Positions 1 through 6,735 of a stretch of DNA of 8,530 nucleotides are shown here, piece after piece; the first letter of the stretch is position 1, and each line of letters opens with the position of its first letter. Position numbers and translations under genes: made by a program. The notes under the pieces were generated by a model. It had not been told where the DNA came from, ran no database searches, and saw nothing but the letters and a program-made list of their open reading frames with translations. Source of the DNA: Sphingomonadales bacterium (lineage in GTDB: Bacteria; Pseudomonadota; Alphaproteobacteria; Sphingomonadales; Sphingomonadaceae); NCBI GenBank assembly GCA_016704425.1, contig JADJAC010000007.1:1-8530 (forward strand), read 5' to 3'.

Positions 1-1257
1 GGTTTGACTGAAAGTTCAAGGCCGATCTTCCGGGCACGGTCCGGCTGGTCAGTCCATAAAAGCGTCGCGCCTGATGAAAGTCATTGCGTTCATACCAGCC
101 GCCGATGGTCAGAGTGTTCCAGCCCAGATCCGCCTTGATGTCACCAAATGCGCCTTTGCGGCTGATGTCATATTCTGTGGTCCGATCGAAATGGGTGAGC
201 CGGAAGGCGAGGGCACATAGGGTGTGTACCAAAGGCCCTGTCCATGATTGTCATGAAAATAGCCTTGAGCTCGAAGTTCACCTTGTCCGAAAGGGGAACT
301 TCAACGCCAAGCGAACCGAGATAGTCGCGACGCAAGCCGGATGCGTCGAAACAGACATCGTCAACGGTTGTGTATGGTGTTGATAGACGAGGCCCGCAGC
401 CGGGTTGAGCGGTGCCGCGCCGGTATCCCCACGATTGGCACCGACATCGGCGATGAGCACAGCCAGCGGATAATCGTCGGAGATATTGTCGACCTTGTAA
501 CCGAGACGGTTGATGATCGAGAGAGTCAAATCCTGATAATCCTGCTCGTGGCGATCGGAGAAATTGAAAAAGCCTGTGATCTTCGCGGTGCCGGCATCAA
601 TGATGCCCTTGGCGTTGAACTGATGCTGATATTGCTCGCCGGAGCCCTTCCATTTGTCGAGGCCGAGATAGCCATAGGAGAACCAGGCCCGGGCCGTGTC
701 GCCGCCGGTATCGACGCGGACGAAGCCTCGCTTGGTGTCATGATTGCCATAAGTTCCGTTTGCATCGACGCCAAACTCTTCAGAAGGGTCGCGCGATACA
801 AACTCGATGGTGCCGCCCAGATTGTTCGTGGCCTGTGTGCCCACAGAGCCTGCGCCTTGGGTCAAGCGAACCGTGCCCACATTTTCAGAAGTGATGGCGC
901 GGCTTGTGTGCAGTCCGTTGTTGTTGCCATAGTTCTGATTGCCAAGAGGAATGCCGTCGAGGGTAAAGCCGAGGCGGCTTTGATCGAATCCGCGCACTGT
1001 AATCCGTCGACCATTCATATGCCCCAAAGGGATCGGCGGACTGGAAATTGACACTGGGCAATTTTTCCAATGCCTTGAGCGCGGTCGTTCCCGGCGAGAA
1101 TTTCGATATCAGCCTGCTTTGATCTCGAGACCTGACGGGTCTCGCCTTTGCCGTATACGATGATCTCGGATGACCCATCGGCAGTCTCGTCATCGGCCAG
1201 CGCAGGTGATGAAAGGATCGTTGAACTGGCTAGCGCCAGCACGAATAGTGCACGCAT
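1..1257 (-). CDS. TonB-dependent receptor, N-terminal part, frameshifted as read and cut by the window edge
   Basis: This encodes an outer-membrane beta-barrel receptor driven by TonB/ExbBD; the substrate cannot be read from the sequence. The start is ATG at 1255-1257, with a GGGAG ribosome site at 1265-1269. Residues 1-21 form a signal peptide ending in ALA, followed by a TonB-box-like SEIIVYG. The plug domain has PGTTALKALEKLPSVNFQSA, then EWST, RITVRGFDQSRLGFTLDGIP and NNLGGTIEFVSRDP. The barrel part includes GQGLWYTPYVPSPSGSPISI and RTTEYDIS. The product is read in several frames: shifts lie near 1095, 1012, 365, 265 and 182, and conserved sequence resumes directly after each one. It is therefore either one gene with consensus errors or a decaying pseudogene. 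It continues past position 1. It is preceded by a long 11-bp repeat array (1306-1378) that suggests phosphate control. The family call is secure; the phosphate-related substrate is only an inference from that array and the phytase-like neighbour. Confidence 0.9.
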
Positions 1258-1277
1258 TTTTAGACTCCCACTGATTT

Positions 1278-1293
1278 GTTGCGTTGCAGCAAC
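1278..1293. repeat. Short inverted repeat in the receptor leader
   Basis: GTTGC occurs twice in tandem (1278-1282, 1283-1287) and is followed after one base by GCAAC (1289-1293), so two alternative 5-bp hairpins are possible. It lies 21-36 bases upstream of the receptor ATG and downstream of the candidate -10 element, so it would be in the 5' untranslated RNA. It could be a leader hairpin or a small operator; nothing in the sequence decides which. Confidence 0.3.
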
Positions 1294-1297
1294 TAAA
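1292..1297 (-). promoter_or_regulatory. Candidate -10 element of the receptor promoter
   Basis: On the minus strand the hexamer TTTAGT matches TATAAT at four of six positions. It begins eight bases after the last 7-bp repeat unit (1306-1312), close to the roughly 10-bp distance seen between a Pho box and the -10 in PhoB-activated promoters, where the box replaces the -35. The position is inferred and no transcript data are available. Confidence 0.35.
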
Positions 1298-1305
1298 GTG
1301 CCTCT

Positions 1306-1378
1306 GTGACTCAGGTGTGCGATTCAGATGACGGTTCCGTGGCTCGCTTGTGACAATTGAGTGGCCAAGGATTGAGAC
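1306..1378 (-). promoter_or_regulatory. Tandem 11-bp repeat array, probable PhoB (Pho box) operator upstream of the receptor
   Basis: Plus-strand units at exact 11-bp steps are GTGACTC (1306), GTGCGAT (1317), ATGACGG (1328), GTGGCTC (1339), GTGACAA (1350), GTGGCCA (1361) and a weaker TTGAGAC (1372). All have TG at the same phase. Read toward the receptor they are half-sites such as TTGTCAC, CCGTCAT and GAGTCAC, with 4-bp spacers. This is the layout of the PhoB box, two or more CTGTCAT-like units at 11 bp. The nearest unit is 48 bases from the start codon. The periodicity is seen directly; assignment to PhoB rather than another OmpR/PhoB-family regulator is inferred from the half-site and the gene content. 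Confidence 0.75.
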
Positions 1379-1392
1379 ACAGGGGAGCCAGA

Positions 1393-1414
1393 GGCGCGCC
1401 GGTTGGAACGCGCC
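1393..1414 (-). terminator. Weak candidate terminator after the phytase-like gene
   Basis: A 6-bp GC-only stem (GGCGCG at 1393-1398, CGCGCC at 1409-1414) with a 10-base loop lies about 30 bases beyond the phytase-like stop codon. There is no T-run after it on the minus strand, so it is not a classical intrinsic terminator. It may instead be a 3' mRNA-stabilising hairpin or coincidence. Confidence 0.2.
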
Positions 1415-1444
1415 CAAAGGTTCTTCACGAATACCTTCTATCCA

Positions 1445-2919
1445 TCAGAAATAGGAATGCTGTGTCCTGCGCCGACGTTTGCGCATGGCGCCGCCAACCA
1501 GCCCAAATCCGCCAATCATCATTGCCCAGCTTGAGGGCTCGGGAACGGACGAAAAGCCAAGCGCGACGGCTTCTTCATTCGTCAGCAGGAAACTGAACAA
1601 CCGGATGAAACAAGAGACTGCGCTAGACATGGAGTACCAAGGGCGACCTGGCTTGTGACGCCGCCAACGCCTGACGTGCAGACATCAAATTGTTGCCCCG
1701 AGCCGGTCTGAGTTACCGAATAGTCGTTGTCGGTTGCCAGGATCAGCGCGAGCGAGCCATTGGCAAGGCGAGGTCCAAATGCCAGCCCCTCGATCTTTTC
1801 AGGGATGACAATGCCGGCAGCAAGGAGCTTGGCACGGATATCGAGAAACGGCGTCTTGGAAACGGGCGTGACGCCATTCGGCAAGGCGCCTGACCCTGCC
1901 AGGCTGATTGAGGCAACATTTGTTGCTCCGTTCAGATCAATGACAAACGCCGATTTCAGTCCGGTCGGGACAAGAGAATTTGGATCGTCCACGCCTTCGC
2001 CGCGATTGTCGCGCTCAAGGACAACAAACCTCCCGTCAGACAGCGCGTAGATCGCCGAAACCCCGATTGAGCGGCCCTGATTGGTCGCACTGAATGTATT
2101 GCCGGGAACCACGGCGTTTACAGTCGCGATCGATTCCAGCTGGTAGATATATTGTTCGGTCGAGGTTCCGGTTGCGATATCAAAGACGACAATGCGGACA
2201 TTGCGGCTGCGTCGGCCGTCCCCTTGGTCGCCCTCATTGACGAGCGGGTCCTGCAAAATGGCATAGGCCTTCTTCCCGTCGGGCGAAATGGTCAGGCCTT
2301 CGAAGCCGCGATTGTCCTGTCGCCCCGAAGTCGTTGTCGGGCGCCCAGCAACATAGTCGACAGAACCATCGGCTTTTTTTGGAATCAGGTTTGCTGGCGT
2401 CGTGAAAGCGCGCACCTGATTTCCGTTTGCGTCGAACTCGATGATACTCGGCCCATATTCGTCGGACACGAGATAGTGTCCGTTGGACATGCGCGCCAAG
2501 CCCTCGGGATCGAGAGACAATCCCAGCGTCGCCGGATCATTGTTGAGGAGAAATGGGTTGAGGCTGGAAAAGGCATTGCCGGAGCCGTTGCGCAGGATCG
2601 TCGTCGCGTTGAGCGTGAAATTGCTGATTGCCCCCGTGTTGTAGTCGAAGTTAAGCCCGAAGGATTGAATGCGCGGCGCATAGTCGATCAAGCCGCCACC
2701 GGGGCCACGGTCGGTAAGACCGTAGAACTGGTTGGTTGCGGCATCATAGACAAGATCGGAACCGAATCCGCCGAGGCGATTGAAATTGGGACCGCTTCCC
2801 AGCAATCCGAAGTCGATTGCAGATCCACTTATGGCGATCTGATTGACATAGGTGACGGCCGATGCCGGTGCGGCAAGAGCAATGGCTGCAGCAACAGAAA
2901 AAAGAATGGTCTTGCGCAC
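1445..2919 (-). CDS. Secreted phytase-like (esterase-like) protein with PEPxxWA-CTERM sorting tail, one frameshift
   Basis: The likely start is GTG at 2917-2919, since GGGGGA lies 8 bases upstream (2928-2933) and a clean signal peptide follows (residues 1-21, ending ASA). The mature part matches the phytase-like domain (Pfam PF13449, 'esterase-like activity of phytase family'): YGLTDRGPG about 66-74, LDPEGLA 136-142, VSDEYGP 151-157, NRGFEGL 203-209 and a late KIEGLAFGPRL. The first frame stops at 1582, but a shift near 1603 restores SSRLFSFLLTNEEAV and then the tail VPEPSSWAMMIGGFGLVGG with a basic RKRRRR end, finishing at 1445. Such tails direct secretion, exosortase-type processing and surface anchoring. 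The domain family is clear, but phosphate release from phytate or other organophosphates has not been shown for most members. The start region is preceded by an 11-bp repeat array of the same type as that of the receptor. Confidence 0.85.
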
Positions 2920-2969
2920 GAATCAGGTCCCCCATGTTGGCTTTGAGGGCAACACTTTGGGCATGCTGT

Positions 2970-3009
2970 GTGACCATGCCGCGAAGCTTTGGTGACGATT
3001 GGATGAAAA
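2970..3009 (-). promoter_or_regulatory. Second 11-bp repeat array, probable Pho box upstream of the phytase-like gene
   Basis: Plus-strand units at 11-bp steps are GTGACCA (2970), a poor GCGAAGC (2981), GTGACGA (2992) and ATGAAAA (3003). Toward the gene, TTTTCAT, CCAA and TCGTCAC make an 18-bp box matching a doubled CTGTCA(T/C) at 10 of 14 unit positions. TGGTCAC follows in phase 22 bp further on. The unit nearest the gene is 50 bases from the GTG start, almost the same distance as in the receptor promoter. No good -10 was found between the array and the start. Confidence 0.6.
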
Positions 3010-3075
3010 TGGACTTGTGGTGCTATGCCGACCGCGAAATGTGGCTGGATGGGGCGACTTCATCGCGGCTTTCGG

Positions 3076-4136
3076 TCAAGCCACGCAATCCAAGGCGGTC
3101 GAAAACGCTCCCATCAGGGCATCGACAAACTGATTAGCAGACGTTTCCCAGGAAAATGCCCTTCCATAGGATGCGACGGCAGTCCTGTCCGCCCGCATCG
3201 CCAGTTCGATTGCCCGTCGAAGATCGTGATCCACCGCGCCGATGTGCGAAGGCAGGTCATTTCTCGGCCCTCGCCCCTCCCCGCCGACGATGTCGAGCGG
3301 CCCCGGCACAGGATAGGCAGCCACAGGAACGCCGCAAGCAAGTGCCTCGATCATGACCAGGCCGAACGTGTCGGTCTTGCTCGGGAAGACAAAGACATCG
3401 GCAGCGGCATAGGCGCTTGCGAGCGCATCGCCGAATAGCGCGCCCGTGAAAATCACTTCCGGAAAGCGCCGCCGGAGCGTTTCGAGCATCGGTCCGTCGC
3501 CGACGACAACCTTGGTTCCACAGGTTTCTGTGCTCAGGAACGATTCCAGATTTTTTTCAACCGCAACCCGCCCAACCGAAAGCAACACCGGACGTGGAAG
3601 GTTCGAGAGACTGGCCAGCGGGTGGACATCGGGCCTGAATAGCGCGGTATCGATGCCGCGTGACCAAAGCCGGGTATTTGCAAAGCCTCGTGCCTTCAAT
3701 TCGTCCATAAGACTCGCGGTGGACGTCAGAACGGCCTGTGATGGCGCATGAAATCGACGCATGGTTGGCCAGAATACATCGGGTGAAAGGCCGGTTCGAA
3801 CAGCTGCATAGTCAGGAAAGCGGGTATGAAACGCACTTGTGAAGGGGATGCCGTGCGACAGGCACCAGCCCCGGGCGCTCCAGCCAATCGGGCCTTCGGT
3901 CGCGATGTGCACGATATCCGGGTTGAGTACATGAAGCCGCTTTCGCAGCCGAATGCGTGGCGCAATCGCCAGACGAATTTCACTATAGCCCGAGACGCGA
4001 TTGTCCGGAATTGATCCGGACTCAGAATTGCGACGTCATGTCCGCGAGACGCGACAATTCTCGCTGTTGTATCTATCGTGCGAACCACGCCATTGACCTG
4101 CGGATGCCATGCATCCGTCGCGATAGCGATCCTCAT
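3076..4136 (-). CDS. agt: GT4-family glycosyltransferase, Agt-type (diacylglycerol glycosylation), one frameshift
   Basis: This is a cytoplasmic or membrane-associated retaining glycosyltransferase of about 353 residues. The N-terminal MRIAIATDAWHPQVNGVVRT is the usual start of GT4 lipid glycosyltransferases. The C-terminal half has LLSVGRVAVEKNLESFL, VVVGDGPMLETLRRRFP, AAADVFVFPSKTDTFG and EALACGVPVAAYPVPGPLDI. The frame changes near 4000, and the second frame restores GYSEIRLAIAPRIRLRKRLH and NPDIVHIATEGPIGW. The start overlaps the stop of the phosphoesterase gene as ATGA (4133-4136), which implies translational coupling. In other alphaproteobacteria the neighbour of PlcP is Agt, which transfers a sugar to the diacylglycerol that PlcP releases, making glycolipids under phosphate limitation. 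Function is assigned from family plus context; which sugar is used cannot be told. It could alternatively be a mannosyltransferase of other glycolipids. Confidence 0.8.
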
Positions 4137-5032
4137 GCCAGTTGTTTTCTGAGTTTTGCGATTGAATGCTCTCGTCGATGTGCCGACCAGTCGAGCACTT
4201 TCATCGAGCCATCGCGCTCTTCGACGAGGGCAGTGCAGCTTTCCACCCAGTCGCCATCATTATAATAGATAATCTGGCCAACCTGACGGATCTCTGCGCA
4301 ATGGATGTGGCCGCAAACGACTCCATCAACACCGAGATCGGCGGCCGCGCGTGCAACGGCTTCCTCGAACTGACCAACATATTGGACGGCGTTCTTGACC
4401 TTCTTCTTCAGATACGAGGACAAGGACCAATAGGGGAGATTCAGGCGACGACGGACAGCGTTGAAAATCACATTCGCCTTGAGCAGCAACGTGTAAGCCT
4501 GGTCACCGAGAAAGGCGAGCCACTTCGCGTAAAGGACAACGCTGTCAAACATGTCCCCGTGGGTAACAAGGAGCGTGCGGTTGTCTGCCGTCACATGCAG
4601 CGCATCGCGAGCGAGTTCCACGCCGCCGAAGTTGAGGCCGACATAGTCGCGAAACATCTCGTCATGATTGCCCGGAATATAGACGACACGCGTCCCTTTG
4701 CGCGCGATCTTGAGGATTCTTCGCACCACTTCATTGTGCTGCGCGGGCCAGTACCAGCCCTTGCGTAACCGCCAACCGTCGATGATGTCCCCGACAAGAT
4801 AGAGCGTCTCGCACTCGACGGAGTGAAGAAAATCGACGAGCAATTCTGCGTTGCAGCCAAAGTTCCAAGGTGGATGTCAGATATCCAGATCGTCCGAAAC
4901 CGAAGCTTTGGATGAAAGCTGCGTGGTTCAGGTTCATGGATCCAGTCCGGCAAATGGGGAACCGCAACCGAGCCTTTGCTTCTGGGCGCGACTTCGTTTC
5001 TTTTCAGCTGCATCGAGCTCGTTCGTTGGCAT
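4133..5032 (-). CDS. plcP: PlcP-type calcineurin-like metallophosphoesterase (phospholipase C), two frameshifts
   Basis: All metal-binding motifs of the calcineurin-like fold are visible: SDIHLG (about 4870-4885), GDIIDGW (4772-4792), GNHDE (about 4660-4672), THGD (about 4553-4564) and GHIH (about 4301-4312). The internal features YWSLSSYLKKKVKNAVQY and NDGDWVESCTAL are those of the PlcP group, often annotated as UDP-2,3-diacylglucosamine diphosphatase (LpxH-like). PlcP of Sinorhizobium meliloti and marine relatives cleaves phospholipid headgroups to give diacylglycerol during phosphate starvation. The ATG at 5030-5032 is preferred for its AGGAGG site. Its frame stops after about 32 codons unless a shift near 4970 is assumed, and another shift near 4861 joins SDIHLGT to GCNAELLVDF. 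An alternative ATG at 5013 needs only the second shift. The gene lies 18 bases after the PLP gene and overlaps agt, so the three form one operon. Confidence 0.85.
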
Positions 5033-5036
5033 CAAA

Positions 5037-5042
5037 CCTCCT
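5037..5042 (-). promoter_or_regulatory. Strong ribosome binding site for plcP
   Basis: AGGAGG on the minus strand lies four bases before the ATG at 5030-5032, between the PLP stop (5051) and plcP. It favours that start over the in-gene ATG at 5011-5013, which has no comparable site. If the upstream start is right, a frameshift must be present in the first 30 or so codons as read. Confidence 0.6.
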
Positions 5043-5050
5043 GAAGCGTT

Positions 5051-6655
5051 TCAAACTGTCCCTGCGATACGGGCAGGCAAGGCATGCCGGGCGCCAACAA
5101 ACATCTCTATGCGTGCAGCGATTGCTTGCATGTCCGACTGTAGTCGCGCCTTGAGCGAATGGGTGTCCATTGCCGCAAATTCGACCATCTGGGGCATCGA
5201 AAGGCCAATGCGAAGATTGCCGCAATAATCGCCATTGGTGTTTGGAATGTACTTGACGGGCTGACCGAGGCGCACGGGACGCAGAGCGGAAACCTGCCCT
5301 CCGAAGGACTCACGCGAGGCTGCGATAGAGTTGGCGGACTGCTCCAGGTTCATGGCGAGTGCCGACTGACCAAGATCAATCGTGACAAGTGTGCGCATTT
5401 CCAACGGATGCTGCCTGACCTCGTGTGCCTCGTCCCGCATATTTGGTGCCAGCCGCGATGCGCCTATGCGTTTGGTCAGGCAATTGATGGCGTCGTCGAA
5501 ATGATCGAGCGTTCGCCGAACGTCAGCAGCACTCAGCCCGTTGAACAACTCAAGTTCATATATGCTCGCTTCCAAACGCAAGAGCAGACCCAGGTTGCTT
5601 CCATGGGGCAGCATGTCCCGATTCTTCCAGCCCTCCGGGCATTCGGCTCGGTTGAATATCTTCTCGAAACCCTCGAACAGGCCGGACGAGCGCTGGGCAA
5701 TCTTTTCTGGGATCAAGGCAAAGCCGCTGAAAGGCGGCCCGCCCATGAACTTTGAACCTGTCAGGAAGACAGTTGCTCCGCGTGAAAGATACCCGACAAT
5801 GGAATCGCGATCGATCCGCGCCTGACAGGCATCGACGACAAAGCAGACCTTGTTGCCGAACCGCCTGCGCAAGGCATCGATATGCGCGAAACTTGGCAGG
5901 ATCAGGCCAGTCTTCGATCCGTGGACGACATGGACAAGCGGAACTTCATTGTTCAGCAATGCAAATTCGATCGCCACGCAGACCGACAACAATATGTCTT
6001 CGGACGGAATCGGAAAGCCACCCGCGCCGCGGATAGGAATGTCCTTGACGACGAAGCTATCCTTCTTCGCGGGATCAACCGGCGCGCCGGGAACAGTCCG
6101 AACCCCAAGCGCAGTGCAATCGGCGAAGAAATTGCCGCGCGCCGAATGGGCACACCCGCTCCCCACTTCATCGGAGCCTAGCAGGATGTTCAAAATCCCC
6201 GCCTCGCCGCGATTGGCGATAACAAGTCCGACATATTCCAGATCAGTTCCAGAACCTGCAAAAGCGATGTCGACCGTAGCAGGCAGGGCCCAGGTGCTGC
6301 GGATGCGCTGGCGCGGTCCATCAAGTGCGTCGCCATAGGCCCCCGGCGACAGTTGCAGATCCGGGGCAAGCGCTGCAAGCCGCCGCGTTACCTCACTGAA
6401 TGCCGGACCCGAAATGTCATTCGCGGTCGATGAAGAATAGGCCGTCATTGTGCTCGGTCGGGGAGCGACCATATACTGGTTCAGGCCCGTTTCCGGATTG
6501 AGCACAATCCGCTGGTCGCCGCCCGTTGTCATCAGTTCAGATGCTGCCGCCGAAAGGTCGGAGCAAACTGCTCTGCGCACAGGCTCAATCGTCTTGGCCA
6601 AAGCCGGAATAAGGAGCTCCCCGCCGTTCACAGGCGTCGGGTATCCCAATGGCAT
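5051..6655 (-). CDS. Uncharacterised fold-type I PLP-dependent enzyme, first gene of the plcP-agt operon
   Basis: A 534-residue protein, uninterrupted. The large domain looks like class V aminotransferases/cysteine desulfurases. It has AFAGSGTDLE (135-140 is the SGTDLE phosphate-binding turn), VHVVHGSKTGLILPS (241-255), VVDACQAR with Asp275 for the pyridinium nitrogen, and TGSKFMGGPPFSG with Lys302 as the probable Schiff-base lysine. No transmembrane segment or signal peptide is evident. It is longer than a typical cysteine desulfurase (about 400), and I do not recognise a named family. It could be an aminotransferase, lyase, decarboxylase or acyl-CoA condensing enzyme. The ATG at 6653-6655 lacks a clear ribosome site and overlaps a Pho-like unit, so the real start may lie slightly downstream (for example GTG at 6631). 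It is 18 bases before plcP and divergent from the ATP-grasp gene, which suggests a role in lipid or headgroup metabolism (inference). Confidence 0.8.
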   Translation of the reverse strand: MPLGYPTPVNGGELLIPALAKTIEPVRRAVCSDLSAAASELMTTGGDQRIVLNPETGLNQYMVAPRPSTMTAYSSSTANDISGPAFSEVTRRLAALAPDLQLSPGAYGDALDGPRQRIRSTWALPATVDIAFAGSGTDLEYVGLVIANRGEAGILNILLGSDEVGSGCAHSARGNFFADCTALGVRTVPGAPVDPAKKDSFVVKDIPIRGAGGFPIPSEDILLSVCVAIEFALLNNEVPLVHVVHGSKTGLILPSFAHIDALRRRFGNKVCFVVDACQARIDRDSIVGYLSRGATVFLTGSKFMGGPPFSGFALIPEKIAQRSSGLFEGFEKIFNRAECPEGWKNRDMLPHGSNLGLLLRLEASIYELELFNGLSAADVRRTLDHFDDAINCLTKRIGASRLAPNMRDEAHEVRQHPLEMRTLVTIDLGQSALAMNLEQSANSIAASRESFGGQVSALRPVRLGQPVKYIPNTNGDYCGNLRIGLSMPQMVEFAAMDTHSLKARLQSDMQAIAARIEMFVGARHALPARIAGTV

Positions 6656-6682
6656 GACAGCTTGGGGGCAATTTCGTGACAA
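6654..6682 (-). promoter_or_regulatory. Third 11-bp repeat array, candidate Pho box at the start of the PLP-plcP-agt operon
   Basis: Plus-strand units at 11-bp steps are ATGACAG (6654), GGGGCAA (6665, poor) and GTGACAA (6676). Read toward the operon these are TTGTCAC, TTGCCCC and CTGTCAT. The last is a perfect Pho half-site, and the first equals a unit of the receptor array. The array overlaps the candidate ATG at 6653-6655, so either the start lies further downstream, the site works by another mode, or it is chance. Orientation agrees with the other two arrays. Confidence 0.45.
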
Positions 6683-6735
6683 TAGTCGCAACAAACTGCA
6701 GCCGTCATGTCACATTTATCTGGTTCACTGATTAC

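Noticed and set aside
341..1051. 236-codon open frame on the plus strand opposite the receptor
   Set aside because: It is antisense to a well-recognised receptor plug and barrel sequence, has no recognisable domain, and is a typical GC-rich shadow frame.
2152..2946. 264-codon plus-strand frame opposite the phytase-like gene
   Set aside because: It is a shadow of a clearly coding minus-strand gene with signal peptide and PF13449 motifs.
3032..3068. Possible terminator after agt (CCGCGA at 3032-3037, TCGCGG at 3063-3068)
   Set aside because: The loop is 25 bases, the stem only six pairs, and there is no T-run.
4133..4843. Annotation of the phosphoesterase as LpxH (lipid A synthesis)
   Set aside because: The motifs are shared by LpxH, but the YWSLSSYLKKKVKNAVQY segment and the overlap with a GT4 glycosyltransferase fit PlcP better. 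Biochemical proof is not available from sequence.
6676..6713. Inverted repeat GTGACA (6676-6681) and TGTCAC (6708-6713) between the divergent genes
   Set aside because: Six-base arms separated by 26 bases are easily expected by chance here. The left arm is better explained as a unit of the direct-repeat array.
6702..6719. Plus-strand Pho-like box (CCGTCAT, 4 bases, CATTTAT) in front of the ATP-grasp gene
   Set aside because: The second unit matches only four of seven positions, no further units follow in phase, and it ends 16 bases from the ATG, leaving little room for a promoter.
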